A DNA stretch of 64,000 nucleotides, taken from SPCO01 sp964427285 (GTDB taxonomy: Bacteria; Chloroflexota; Limnocylindria; Limnocylindrales; CSP1-4). The position numbers were made by a program, and so were the translations under genes. The notes beneath the pieces were generated by a model. That model worked only from the letters and a program-made list of their open reading frames with translations, made no database searches and was not told the DNA's origin. Below are positions 23,185 through 31,877 of the stretch, piece after piece. Within the stretch, counting starts at the first letter, position 1. Each line of letters starts with the position of its first letter. The DNA lies in assembly GCA_964427285.1 (NCBI GenBank), contig CAYRTS010000006.1, positions 14,889 through 78,888 of the forward strand, given 5' to 3'.

Positions 23185-25298
23185 CAACGGCTCTCCCTGC
23201 TGCCTGCCGACACGGTGCGTCGACGGCGGCGCTCGTCGCGCGCCCGAGACGCGTCTGCCCCGGCGCCGACGCCCGAGTGGCGTTCCGGAAGGGTGACGAC
23301 GCGTTCCAGGTTCGGAAAGGACGCCGTCTTGTGCGGGAACGCCATCGCCTCCACGAAATGCTGCTGGAAGCGTGGCTCGACGGCGGTCTCGATCTTCTCG
23401 ACGCGGCGAACGACGCCCTCGATCTCGGTCCTGGCCGCGCCCGACAGAAGGGCGATCAGGGCACCCGTCCCGGCGGCGTTGCCGGCCGAGCGAACGTGCG
23501 CCACGTCGCAATCGGGGATCAGGCCAAGGATCATCGCGTGCGTAGGGTCGATCTGGCTGCCGAACGCACCGGCTAGGCGGATCTCGTCGACGGCATCGAC
23601 CCCGAGCTGGTCCATCAGCAGTCGGACTCCGGCGTACAAGGCGGCCTTGGCGAGCTGGATCGCCCGGACATCGTTCTGGGTGATGGCGATCCGCACGCCC
23701 CCAAACCCGCTCCCGGTTTCATGGAGCACGTAGCTGAAGGTCCGACCGTCGGGGACGATCCGCGGCGTCCGGGTGGCCAGGGCGCCGTCGATGACTCCAT
23801 CCTCCGTGACGATCCCGGCCAGGAACATCTGGGCCACGACTTCGATGATCCCGGAGCCGCAGATCCCGGTGACGCCCGTGATCCCCGTAATCCCTGGGGC
23901 GCTGGACGCGGACGCGACGGAGGCGGACTCCGCAGTCGACATCGCGTTCGCGAAGGACGGCTCGTCCGACCACGCATCGATCCCGATGACCCGGAACCGC
24001 GGCTCAAGCGTCGAGCGATCGATCCGGACGCGCTCGATGGCGCCCGGCGCCGCCCGCTGGCCCCCGCTGATCTGGGCACCTTCGAACGCGGGACCGGTCG
24101 GGCTCGACGCCGCCAGCAGCCGGCGGCGATCCCCCAGCACGATCTCGGCGTTGGTGCCAACGTCCACGACCAGCGTCAGCCGCTCAGCCAGGTGGGGCTC
24201 CTCCGCCAGGATCACGCCGGCGGTGTCCGCCCCCACGTGCCCCGCGATGCACGGCAGGAGATAGACCCGCGCACCCGGATGCGCCCGAAGTCCCAGTTCC
24301 GCGGCCGTCGTCCTGACCGCCCGGTCCGTAGCCAGCGCGAACGGCGCGCCACCCAGCGGCGTCGGGTCGATCCCAAGGAGCAGGTGATGCATGATCGGGT
24401 TGCCCACGATCGCGAGCTCCAGGATCTCCGCCCGCTTGATCCCGGCTCGCATCGCCAGCGAAGCGATCAACCCGTCGAGCGCCTTGCGGACGGCGGCGGT
24501 CATCTCGCCAGCCCCCTCGGGATGCATCATCGCGTACGAAACCCGGCTCATCAGATCCTCGCCAAAGCGGATCTGCGGGTTCATCACCCCGTTGCTGGCA
24601 AGGACCGCCCCGTCCGCAAGATTGGCCAGGTGGCCGGCGATCGTCGTCGAGCCGACATCGATGGCCACCCCGTACGCGATTTCGTGGAGGCCCGGCCAGA
24701 CACCGATGACCTGCCGACCCTCGTGGACCGCGACCGTCACTCGATATCGACCGGCCTCGAGCGCCGGCTGGAGTGCCCGGATCACGGCGATATCGGCCTC
24801 CAGACCGACCAGTTTCCACTCCCGCTCGAGGGCCTCGAACAGGCGAGCCAGGTCGCCGCTTGGCGAGGCCAGCTCCGGAGGCGTCACCTCGACGTAGTGG
24901 AGGCGGACGACCGGGTCGACCGTGAAGGTCCGCACGTCCAGGCCCTTGCGCACCACCTGGCGATGGACCTGGCTCTCCGGTGGAACATCGATCAGCACGT
25001 CGCCGCAGACCGTGGCGGTACAGGAGAGGCGCCGGTCCGCGGCGAGACCCTTCTCCGCGCGGTAGGTGGTCTCCAGGTCAGCGAACGCGGAGAGATGCGC
25101 AGGTTCCGACGTGATCCCGTGTTTGGCGAACTCGCCCAGGCCCTGGGTGACCTGGCAGCGACCGCAGATCCCGCGTCCGCCGCAGACCGAGTCAATATCG
25201 ACGCCGAGCGACCGCCCCGCGTCCAGCACGGTCGTTCCAATCGGGAAACGCCCGCGGCGACCGGATGGCGTGAAGATGACGAGCGCGTCGCCGGTCAT
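23184..25298 (-). CDS. RACo/RamA-type corrinoid activation protein ([2Fe-2S] + ASKHA ATPase)
   Basis: A 704-aa protein. The N-terminal ferredoxin-like domain has Cys39, Cys45 and Cys48 in CGGRGICGRC and Cys93 in RRLSC, the [2Fe-2S] ligands. A linker domain follows, then an ASKHA/DUF4445 ATPase region with GVAIDVGSTTIAGHL, VVDVGTNAEIVLG and GICGSGIIEVVAQM. Such proteins use ATP to reduce inactive cob(II)alamin to cob(I)alamin on corrinoid methyltransfer proteins. An Ala/Ser-rich insertion (~445-465) lies in the ATPase region and the ~60-residue tail is Arg-rich. It lies between the two methyltransferase genes. Confidence 0.9.
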   Translation of the reverse strand: MTGDALVIFTPSGRRGRFPIGTTVLDAGRSLGVDIDSVCGGRGICGRCQVTQGLGEFAKHGITSEPAHLSAFADLETTYRAEKGLAADRRLSCTATVCGDVLIDVPPESQVHRQVVRKGLDVRTFTVDPVVRLHYVEVTPPELASPSGDLARLFEALEREWKLVGLEADIAVIRALQPALEAGRYRVTVAVHEGRQVIGVWPGLHEIAYGVAIDVGSTTIAGHLANLADGAVLASNGVMNPQIRFGEDLMSRVSYAMMHPEGAGEMTAAVRKALDGLIASLAMRAGIKRAEILELAIVGNPIMHHLLLGIDPTPLGGAPFALATDRAVRTTAAELGLRAHPGARVYLLPCIAGHVGADTAGVILAEEPHLAERLTLVVDVGTNAEIVLGDRRRLLAASSPTGPAFEGAQISGGQRAAPGAIERVRIDRSTLEPRFRVIGIDAWSDEPSFANAMSTAESASVASASSAPGITGITGVTGICGSGIIEVVAQMFLAGIVTEDGVIDGALATRTPRIVPDGRTFSYVLHETGSGFGGVRIAITQNDVRAIQLAKAALYAGVRLLMDQLGVDAVDEIRLAGAFGSQIDPTHAMILGLIPDCDVAHVRSAGNAAGTGALIALLSGAARTEIEGVVRRVEKIETAVEPRFQQHFVEAMAFPHKTASFPNLERVVTLPERHSGVGAGADASRARDERRRRRTVSAGSRESR

Positions 25299-25317
25299 GT
25301 CCGAGGCTCCGCCGGTC

Positions 25318-26384
25318 TCAGCCGACCGCGACCGGGCCGACCGAGCGGCGGTTGACCCGACGACGACTCACTTCGCCCTCGGGCGTCGGCTGGCGGTTGA
25401 CCATGATCCAGCGGCCGCAATCCGGGTCGTGACCCATCAGTACGTCGGCGGCCATGACACACGCCTTGACTTCGGACATGAGCGGGTTGGTGATGGCCGA
25501 CGTCATCCCGGCGGCGATCGCCATCGGCAGGAACGCCGCGTTGATGCCCTCGCGATTCGGCAGCCCGAAGCTGACGTTGGAGGCGCCGCAGGTCGTGTTG
25601 ACCTTGAGCTCCTCGCGCAACCGCCGCACCAGCGCGAAGACCTGCTGCCCGGCCTGCCCCAGGGCTCCGATCGGCATGACCAGCGGGTCCACGACGATGT
25701 CCGACGCCGGGATGCCGTGGTCNNNNNNNNNNNNNNNNNNNNNNNNNNNNNNNNNNNNNNNNNNNNNNNNNNNNNNNNNNNNNNNNNNNNNNNNNNNNNN
25801 NNNNNNNNNNNNNNNNNNNNNNCGATCGGCATGACCAGCGGGTCCACGACGATGTCCGACGCCGGGATGCCGTGGTCGGCGGCTCGCTCGACGATCCGCT
25901 TCGCGACGGCGAACCGGACGTCCGGATCCATGCTGATCCCGGTGTCGTCGTTGCTGATCGCCACGACCGCGGCGCCGTACTTGCGGACGAGCGGCAGGAC
26001 GCGCTCCAGGCGCTCTTCCTCGCCGGTCACCGAGTTGAGCAGCGGCTTGCCCTGGTAGACGGCGAGCCCGGCCTCAAGCGCCTCGACGATCGATGAATCA
26101 ATCGACAACGGCACATCCGTCAGGCTCTGGACGAGCTGGATGGTTCGAGCCAGGATCGCCGGCTCGTCGGCGAGCGGGATCCCGGCATTGACATCGAGCA
26201 TGTGCGCCCCGGCCGCGACCTGGGCGAGGACGTCGCGCTCGACCCGGCTGAAGTCGCCCGCCTTCATCTCCTCGGCGAGGGCCTTTCGCCCGGTCGGATT
26301 GATCCGCTCGCCGATGATCACGAACGGGCGATCAAACCCGATGATGACCTCGCGGGAGGCGGAACTCAGGACGGTGTCGGTCAC
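25318..26384 (-). CDS. Corrinoid:tetrahydrofolate methyltransferase (DHPS-like), split by an assembly gap
   Basis: A pterin-binding TIM-barrel methyltransferase (AcsE/MtgA type). The N-terminal part has IIGERINPTGRKA, LDVNAGIP and SIDSS; the C-terminal part has GASNVSFGLPNR and AFLPMAIAAGMTSAI. It would transfer the methyl group from the corrinoid protein to THF. The coordinates include 100 N and a duplicated 55-nt contig end. Removing 25668-25822 restores one continuous frame of about 303 aa, the usual length, so the gene is most likely intact. It overlaps the upstream virulence-factor-domain gene by 4 nt and lies 19 bp before the RACo-like gene. Confidence 0.88.
25668..25877. other. Assembly gap (100 N) with identical 55-nt flanks
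   Basis: The 55 nt before the gap (25668-25722) are identical to the 55 nt after it (25823-25877), with 100 N between them (25723-25822). This is the pattern of two contigs overlapping by one k-mer length that a scaffolder joined with a fixed-size gap. Collapsing it (minus 155 nt) keeps the methyltransferase frame. It is not a biological repeat. Confidence 0.9.
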
Positions 26385-26734
26385 GACGTGGTCGTCTCGG
26401 CCGAGAGCTCCGAGGTCGTGCCCGGTGGCAGGGCCGGCCCACCCGCAAGGCCACCCGACTGGATGAGCTCGGCCAAGCGGTGCTTCGTGTACTCCGTCTC
26501 GAGCCGCTCGGCCTCAGCCTTGACCTCCGCCTCGATATCGTCGTCGCATTCGCGATGCGTCTTGCGCCACTCCTCGATGTAGGCGTTGTATTCGCGCTTG
26601 CCGGCCCGGTTGGCGGCCTTGTCGATCGCCACCTGGAACCGCTGGTGGAGGACGACCTTGCTGGAGTGGCGGTCCGCCCTGGCTACGACCTGGGCGGGGA
26701 TGTCACGCCACCAGATGATCGAGAGATTGGCCAT
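26381..26734 (-). CDS. Virulence-factor-domain (Pfam Virulence_fact) small protein
   Basis: A 117-aa protein. The segment IIWWRDIPAQVVARADR, then LHQRFQVAIDKAANRAG and YIEEWRKTHR, is the signature of the so-called virulence factor domain, a small soluble domain of unknown function repeatedly found with corrinoid/folate methyltransferase genes. The C-terminal half is acidic and helical, ending in a Ser/Thr-rich tail. It overlaps the methyltransferase gene by 4 nt and lies 1 bp after the DUF1638 gene. No enzymatic motif is visible. Confidence 0.8.
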   Translation of the reverse strand: MANLSIIWWRDIPAQVVARADRHSSKVVLHQRFQVAIDKAANRAGKREYNAYIEEWRKTHRECDDDIEAEVKAEAERLETEYTKHRLAELIQSGGLAGGPALPPGTTSELSAETTTS

Positions 26735-26735
26735 G

Positions 26736-27440
26736 TCAGGCGACTCCAGTGGTGTGCGGTTGAGCGGCCGCAGACGGGTGGGCGGCCCCAGTGGCCGCGT
26801 GGATGGAGGTGGCGAGTTCGCCGTACCCGGTCCGGCGTCGCTCGAAGGTGAGCCCCAGGCGATCGGCGGCGGCGCGCGCCTTCGCGGTCAGCGCCGGGTC
26901 GTCCGTCTGGGCGAGGTAGACGAGACGGCGATAGTTCCCGAAGTAGTCCGACTGCAGTTCGGGATGGCGATCGAGACCCAGCCCGACGAGGACCAGGGTC
27001 TCGAACTGGCGGGCCAGGAAGTCGGTCAGGTAGAACGTGCCTAGCTCCTCGTCCTGCATCGCTGCGTACACGGCGGGCCCGGCGTAGAACTCGTAGCAGT
27101 GGGCGCCCCCGATGCGGGCCACGCCCTCGCGCGCGAGGACGGCGTCAAGCGATCCGTTCGTCCCGCAATCCGCGTAGGCCACGAAGATCCGGACGTCGTC
27201 GCCGTATTCGTGCCTGACGGTTGCGATCCGCTTCTCGACTGCGCCCGCGATCCGGCTCGGACGCATGTGCAACCGGGCATCCACGCAGACGACCTTGACC
27301 GCTGGGAACCCCTTCGTCAGGGCGAGCAGCTCGCGGGCGAGAGCGCCGCAGCCGATGACGACCACGCGCGGCTTCGAGGTGGCGGAGGCCGGCGCGGACG
27401 CGGACACCGGCTCAGGCGTGGAGGCGGGCGCGGCGTTCAT
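26736..27440 (-). CDS. DUF1638 protein of the corrinoid operon
   Basis: A 234-aa DUF1638 protein. After an Ala/Pro/Ser-rich leader of ~24 residues the conserved core shows VVIGCGALARELLAL, LHMRPSRIAGAVE, FVAYADCGTNG, GGAHCYEFYAG and GTFYLTDFLARQFE. Several Cys and His residues (GCG, ADCGT, HCYEF) suggest metal or thiol chemistry. DUF1638 genes commonly accompany MttB-type clusters but have no proven function. Its start lies inside the corrinoid protein gene (29-nt overlap). Confidence 0.82.
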   Translation of the reverse strand: MNAAPASTPEPVSASAPASATSKPRVVVIGCGALARELLALTKGFPAVKVVCVDARLHMRPSRIAGAVEKRIATVRHEYGDDVRIFVAYADCGTNGSLDAVLAREGVARIGGAHCYEFYAGPAVYAAMQDEELGTFYLTDFLARQFETLVLVGLGLDRHPELQSDYFGNYRRLVYLAQTDDPALTAKARAAADRLGLTFERRRTGYGELATSIHAATGAAHPSAAAQPHTTGVA

Positions 27441-28116
27441 CGATCAAACGACGAGCGGTCTCGGACGCGACGCCGGCGTCGCGGCAATACGCGTCGGCCC
27501 CCACGGCCGCAGCAAACTCCTCATTCAGCGGCGCTCCGCCGACCAGCACGATGTAGTCGTCGCGCATCCCGCGATCCTTGAGCGTCTGGATCACGACTTT
27601 CATGTACGGCATCGTCGTCGTCAGGAGGGCGGACATGCCCAGGATGTCCGGCTTATGCAGCTCGAGCGCGGCGATGAACTTCTCGGCGTCCGTATTGATC
27701 CCCTGGTCGAACACCTCGAACCCGGCGCCCTCAAGCATCATCCCCACGAGGTTCTTGCCGATATCGTGGATGTCGCCCTTGACGGTCCCGATGACGACCT
27801 TGCCGACAGGCTGGGCACCGGTCTCGGCCAACAACGGGCGCAAGATCGCCATCCCCGCCTTCATCGCGTTCGCCGCGAGCAGGACTTCCGGAACGAACAG
27901 GATTCCGTCGCGGAAGTCAATCCCAACGATCTTCATCCCGGCAACAAGCGCGTCGTCGAGAAGCTTCGTGGGGCTCCAGCCGCGGCCCAGCAGGATGTTG
28001 GTGCCTTCGACGATCTCCGCGGCCATCCCGTCGTAGAGGTCGTTGTGCATCTGCTCCGTGAGCTCATCGTCCGACAGTGCCGCGAGGTCGATCTCCGCGT
28101 ACTCGTCCTGGGCCAT
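27412..28116 (-). CDS. Corrinoid-binding methyltransfer protein (MtbC/MttC/MtgC type)
   Basis: A 234-aa B12-binding protein. An N-terminal helical cap (about 15-100) is followed by the Rossmann-like cobalamin domain with Asp115, His117 and Gly120 in GDIHDIGKNL (His is the lower cobalt ligand), then MSALLTTTMPYM and VLVGGAPLN around the nucleotide tail. It carries the methyl group between the MttB-like enzyme and the THF methyltransferase. An AGGAG ribosome site precedes the ATG at 28116. First gene of the eight-gene minus-strand operon, divergent from the IclR regulator. Confidence 0.93.
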   Translation of the reverse strand: MAQDEYAEIDLAALSDDELTEQMHNDLYDGMAAEIVEGTNILLGRGWSPTKLLDDALVAGMKIVGIDFRDGILFVPEVLLAANAMKAGMAILRPLLAETGAQPVGKVVIGTVKGDIHDIGKNLVGMMLEGAGFEVFDQGINTDAEKFIAALELHKPDILGMSALLTTTMPYMKVVIQTLKDRGMRDDYIVLVGGAPLNEEFAAAVGADAYCRDAGVASETARRLIDERRARLHA

Positions 28117-28144
28117 TGGGGATCTCCTGGCGGCTGCAGATCGG

Positions 28145-28192
28145 TGGAATGGCCGGGTGTTCCACGATGTGGCACCGTGCCGTATGATGGAA
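28145..28192. promoter_or_regulatory. IclR-type half-sites between the corrinoid operon and iclR
   Basis: TGGAA (28145-28149), N10 and TTCCA (28160-28164) form an inverted repeat, and a third TGGAA lies at 28188-28192. TGGAA/TTCCA are the half-sites of the classical E. coli IclR operator, though that has 5 nt between them. A -10-like TATGAT for iclR (28183-28188) abuts the third half-site. The sites are placed to control both divergent units. Confidence 0.45.
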
Positions 28193-28228
28193 CTCCGAGT
28201 GCCCCGAATCTAGCCGAGCCGGAGCCGA

Positions 28229-28978
28229 ATGTCCAGAGTCCAGTCCATCGAGCGGGCCTTTGCCGTCCTCGCCGCCCTGGCGAACGGACCGATCGGCGTC
28301 ACCGAGGTGGCCGAGCGGGCGGGACTGCCGAAGTCAACCGCGGCGCGGTTGCTGGCCTCGCTCGCGCATGAAGGCGTGGCCGAACAGGTACCGGGCGACA
28401 CGCGATATCGCCTGGGCCCGCGGCTGCTGACACTTGCGGCCCGGATCCGGCCGGCGCGGTCGCTGGCGGCGCTGGCCCGCCCGTCGCTCGAGGCCCTTGC
28501 GCAGGAGACCGGCGAGGCGGCGGGCCTGAGCGTGCCGGACGGCGACCTCGCCCACTACATCGACCAGGTGAGCAGCTTGAACCCCGTCTCGGTCCGTGAC
28601 TGGACCGGCTCGCGGATCCCGCTCCATGCCGTGTCGTCCGGCCAGGTCCTGCTGGCGTTCGCGCGGCCCACGTTCGTGCAGCGCTATCTCGGACGCCCGA
28701 TGGAGCGCTTCACCGAGCGCACGCTGATTACCGCGGATGCCCTGCTCGAACGGATGCGCGCGATCCGTCGCGACGGGTACACGTGGGCGCTGGAGGAGTT
28801 CGACGAGGGGATTTCGTCGGTGGCGGCACCGGTGGCCGACGCGTCAGGAGAGGTGGTCGCCGCGCTCCACCTCCACGGACCGTCATACCGGTTCCCGGCC
28901 GCGGGTGCCGAGGGTCCGCTCGCCGAACGGCTCGTGACGGCGGCGGCCCGAATCGCCGGGAGCCTCCGGCAGGCCTGA
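28229..28978 (+). CDS. IclR-family transcriptional regulator
   Basis: A 249-aa regulator. The N-terminal winged helix (SIERAFAVLAAL, GVTEVAERAGLPKSTAARLLASL) is followed by the effector-binding domain with HAVSSGQVLLAF and GYTWALEEFDEGISSVAAPV. IclR proteins often control catabolic operons for small acids or methylated compounds. Position and half-sites indicate that it regulates the adjacent corrinoid methyltransferase operon and itself. Ligand unknown. A GGAG ribosome site lies just before the ATG. Confidence 0.93.
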   Translation: MSRVQSIERAFAVLAALANGPIGVTEVAERAGLPKSTAARLLASLAHEGVAEQVPGDTRYRLGPRLLTLAARIRPARSLAALARPSLEALAQETGEAAGLSVPDGDLAHYIDQVSSLNPVSVRDWTGSRIPLHAVSSGQVLLAFARPTFVQRYLGRPMERFTERTLITADALLERMRAIRRDGYTWALEEFDEGISSVAAPVADASGEVVAALHLHGPSYRFPAAGAEGPLAERLVTAAARIAGSLRQA

Positions 28979-29116
28979 CGCTGCGGCCAGGTCCTCGGCG
29001 ACGACCAGAGTCTGATCAACGTGGATCAAGGGTAGCGCCCATCCCGGTCCACTACCTCGTATCCAGATGGTAGGATGAGCGAGTCGTTGAGATTCGGGTA
29101 GGTTTGGGTAGATATT

Positions 29117-29815
29117 GTGACTCGCTCGGCATCCCTGAACCCGGACTGGGTGGGCCTGTCCGAGGCCAGCCGCGTCCTCGGTGTCTCACCGGCCACCCTC
29201 CGCCGCTGGAGCGACGCCGGCCGGCTTCGAGTCTTCACCACGCCTGGCGGCCACCGGCGGTTCTCCCGGGCGGCCCTCGAACGGCTCCTGCCTGCGGATC
29301 GATCGCGACGTCCATCGATCAGCGGTGCGGGGCTGACGCCCAGCCGCATCGCGCAAACCTATCGCCGAGCCAGTCGCGACGCGGCGCCGGAACTGCCTTG
29401 GGTCCTGACCCTCACTGATGCACAGCGCCTGCTCTTCCGCGAGCGTGGCCACCTCCTTGCTGCGAGCCTGGTCCAGTATCTGGACGCAATGCGGCCGGAG
29501 GTCGCTGCCCATCACCTGAAGGAGGCTTCCGGCTCGGCGATCGAGTACGGCAGCATCGCAGCAGCGTTGGGCCTGTCGCTGAGCCAGACGGTCGAGGGCT
29601 TTCTTCGATTCCGCGCCCCGTTCCATCACGAACTGGCAGCCACGGCCCGCCGGCGCGGGTTCGACACGCCTGAGACGACCGATCTTCTCGAGACTGCTGA
29701 GCGAGCGATGGATCGTTTGCTGGTGGCAACCATGACCGGCCACGGGCTGGCCCCCGCCCGGGGCGGTCGGAAGCGACCCATCGTGGCTTCCGTGGTGTCG
29801 GATGGCCAGCCATGA
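29117..29815 (+). CDS. MerR/excisionase-type HTH regulator with C-terminal helical sensor-like domain, head of the heme operon
   Basis: A 232-aa protein. Residues ~12-60 form a MerR-like helix-turn-helix (GLSEASRVLGVSPATLRRWS, then GGHRRFSRAALERLL). The remaining ~140 residues are all-helical (HLLAASLVQYLDAM, YGSIAAALGLSLSQTVEGFL, FRAPFHHELA), resembling RsbRD-N/heme-globin-sensor-like bundles, but the family is not certain. FHHEL carries two adjacent histidines. Its stop overlaps the hemA start (ATGA), so it is made with the heme enzymes and is a good candidate for their regulator. The start is GTG at 29117; no strong Shine-Dalgarno sequence. Function is inferred from context. Confidence 0.75.
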   Translation: MTRSASLNPDWVGLSEASRVLGVSPATLRRWSDAGRLRVFTTPGGHRRFSRAALERLLPADRSRRPSISGAGLTPSRIAQTYRRASRDAAPELPWVLTLTDAQRLLFRERGHLLAASLVQYLDAMRPEVAAHHLKEASGSAIEYGSIAAALGLSLSQTVEGFLRFRAPFHHELAATARRRGFDTPETTDLLETAERAMDRLLVATMTGHGLAPARGGRKRPIVASVVSDGQP

Positions 29816-30981
29816 TCCAGGCGCCCCTGGGTCCCATCGTCGCCTTCGTAACCCATGCGCGTCATGTCCCGGCCATGGCACGCGGGCGATTCGCAGCCAG
29901 CATTCACGACGGACAAGGAGAGCGGGCGCTCATCCTCGAAACGTGCCACCGGGTGGAGTTCTATGCGACCTCGGACGACGACGCCGTCGCGACGACCATG
30001 AGAATGGGGCTCCCCGCGGGCGGGCGGGAGCTGACCGGCGAGCAGGCAATCCGCCACGCGATAGCCGTGGCCGTCGGGCGCGATTCGGTCGTCGCCGGAG
30101 AGGATCAGATCCTTCACCAGCTGCGCGTTTCGGTCGACGCTGCTCGAGCCACCGGCACACTCAGCCCGGTGCTGGAGCGTTTGTGTACGACGGCGTTGCA
30201 GGCTGGCCGCCGCGCCAGATCCTGGCGACAGGGCCCGCGACGTTCCCTCGCCGATGTCGCGCTCACGTCGATCGAACAGCGTGGCGGCCCGCTCCGGGGT
30301 CGCGATATCCTGGTTGTCGGGGCTGGCCAGATGGGCGTCCTCGCCGCGCGAGCCGCGGTTGCCGCGGGAGCATCAGTCGCCGTCGCGAGTCGGACGGCGA
30401 CCAGCGCCGAGGCACTTGCCGATTCCATCGGAGCCCGGACGGAGACCTTTGACCCGGACGTTCGGACCGGGACCTTCGCCGGCGTGGTCGTGGCCCTCGG
30501 AGGTCCGTGGTTGATCGGCACGGCCGCCATTGAGGCGCTCGCCGCGAGCACGACCGTGGTTGTGGATCTGTCGGTGCCGGCGGCCATGCCGCCTCACGCC
30601 GCGGAAATCCTCGGCACACGCCTCGTTACGGCCGATGATCTCGCCGTCGCGGACGCCGGGCCATGGAGCGTCGTCGACGGGCCGGCCGCGCGGCTCGATG
30701 GGCTGATCGACCGTACAACGGCGGAGTTTCTCCAATGGTACGAACGGCGCGGCGGCCGCGCGGCTGCCGGGGCGCTGGTTGAGCGTGCCGATCGGGACCG
30801 CGAGACCGAGCTCGCGGCACTCTGGCGACGGCTCCCGGATCTCCAGCCCGAGACGCGCGACGCGATCGATGGAATGACTCGACAACTTGCCAGTCGCCTG
30901 TTGCGAGGACCGCTGGAGCGACTCGGGCGAGATTCCGACGGTCGTGATGAGCGAGCGGTCCGGGACCTCTTCGCCCTGTGA
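29812..30981 (+). CDS. hemA: Glutamyl-tRNA reductase HemA
   Basis: A 389-aa enzyme that reduces glutamyl-tRNA(Glu) to glutamate-1-semialdehyde, the first committed step of C5-pathway heme synthesis. The catalytic Cys45 lies in LETCHRVEFY (usually TCNR; here His follows the Cys). GEDQILHQLR, the NADPH-binding GAGQMGVLAARAA and the C-terminal helical dimerisation domain are present. Slightly shorter than typical (410-450 aa). ATG overlaps the upstream regulator gene; hemC overlaps downstream. Confidence 0.95.
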   Translation: MIQAPLGPIVAFVTHARHVPAMARGRFAASIHDGQGERALILETCHRVEFYATSDDDAVATTMRMGLPAGGRELTGEQAIRHAIAVAVGRDSVVAGEDQILHQLRVSVDAARATGTLSPVLERLCTTALQAGRRARSWRQGPRRSLADVALTSIEQRGGPLRGRDILVVGAGQMGVLAARAAVAAGASVAVASRTATSAEALADSIGARTETFDPDVRTGTFAGVVVALGGPWLIGTAAIEALAASTTVVVDLSVPAAMPPHAAEILGTRLVTADDLAVADAGPWSVVDGPAARLDGLIDRTTAEFLQWYERRGGRAAAGALVERADRDRETELAALWRRLPDLQPETRDAIDGMTRQLASRLLRGPLERLGRDSDGRDERAVRDLFAL

Positions 30982-31877
30982 CCGGCAGAACGATGGCGAT
31001 CGGGACGAGGGGTAGCGCCCTTGCGCGATTTCAGGCCCGGCTCGTCCAGGAGTCCCTCGAGCGCGGAGGCCAGCTCACCCGGATCGTCGATATCGAAACC
31101 GATGGTGATCGCCGGGAACCGGACACCGCCTGGGGTGAGGGGGTCTTTGTCGCCGCCATCGAACGGGCACTGCTGGACGGACGCGTCGACATCGCGGTCC
31201 ACAGCGCGAAGGACGTGCCAACGCAGCAGGATGACCGGCTCCATCTGGCCGCCTACCTGCCCCGGGCCGACCCGCGCGATGCGCTGGTGGTCCGCCGGGA
31301 CGCAACGGAGCGATGCCTGGCCGACTTGCCGGCAGGCACCCGCATCGGGACCGACAGTCCGCGGCGGGCCGGCTTCCTGCTCGCCCAGCGCCCGAACCTG
31401 GTCCTCCATCCCCTCCATGGCAACGTGGACACCCGGCTCCGTCGACTCGACGCCGGTGAGACCGACGCGCTCGTACTGGCCTGCGCGGGCCTGGATCGGC
31501 TGGGGCTCAGTGACCGCATCGTCGAGCGCCTGGAGGCCGAGGTCGTGCCGCCAGCACCCGGTCAGGGCGCGATCGTCGTCCAGGTTCGCGCCGACGACGC
31601 ACCGGTGCTCGAGGTGCTGAGCATGATCGACGATTCGCCCACGCGACTCGCCGTCGAAGCTGAGCGGGCGTTTCTCAGCGCCGCGGGCGGCGGCTGTCGC
31701 GCCCCGATCGGCGCCCTGGCTGTCATCGTCGGCGATGAGCTCGATCTGTTGGGTGGTGAGGCCAGTCCGGATGGATCGCGGACCTCGTTCGGTCATCGTC
31801 GTGGTCCGCTCGATGCGGGTGGTGCGCTTGCCCGTGAACTTGCCGCAGCGCTGGGTCTGGATGGGTTCCACGCGTGA
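30978..31877 (+). CDS. hemC: Porphobilinogen deaminase HemC
   Basis: A 299-aa hydroxymethylbilane synthase that joins four porphobilinogens. IGTRGSALARFQA at the N-terminus, VHSAKDVPTQQ with the catalytic-site Asp loop, DSPRRAGFLLA and the dipyrromethane cofactor Cys240 in GGGCRAPIG are all present. The GTG start at 30978 overlaps the hemA stop (GTGA); an ATG 15 nt downstream is also possible. Normal family length. Confidence 0.96.
   Translation: MTGRTMAIGTRGSALARFQARLVQESLERGGQLTRIVDIETDGDRREPDTAWGEGVFVAAIERALLDGRVDIAVHSAKDVPTQQDDRLHLAAYLPRADPRDALVVRRDATERCLADLPAGTRIGTDSPRRAGFLLAQRPNLVLHPLHGNVDTRLRRLDAGETDALVLACAGLDRLGLSDRIVERLEAEVVPPAPGQGAIVVQVRADDAPVLEVLSMIDDSPTRLAVEAERAFLSAAGGGCRAPIGALAVIVGDELDLLGGEASPDGSRTSFGHRRGPLDAGGALARELAAALGLDGFHA

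Noticed and set aside
23721..25355. Long plus-strand open frame (about 544 codons)
   Set aside because: Antisense shadow of the RACo-like gene with low-complexity Arg/Asp-rich composition and no recognisable domain.
25668..25877. Biological direct repeat or split of the methyltransferase gene
   Set aside because: Exact 55-nt identity ending at both gap edges and frame restoration point to a contig-overlap artefact.
28117..28228. Cobalamin riboswitch before the corrinoid operon
   Set aside because: The leader is too short and no B12-box-like conserved sequence was seen.
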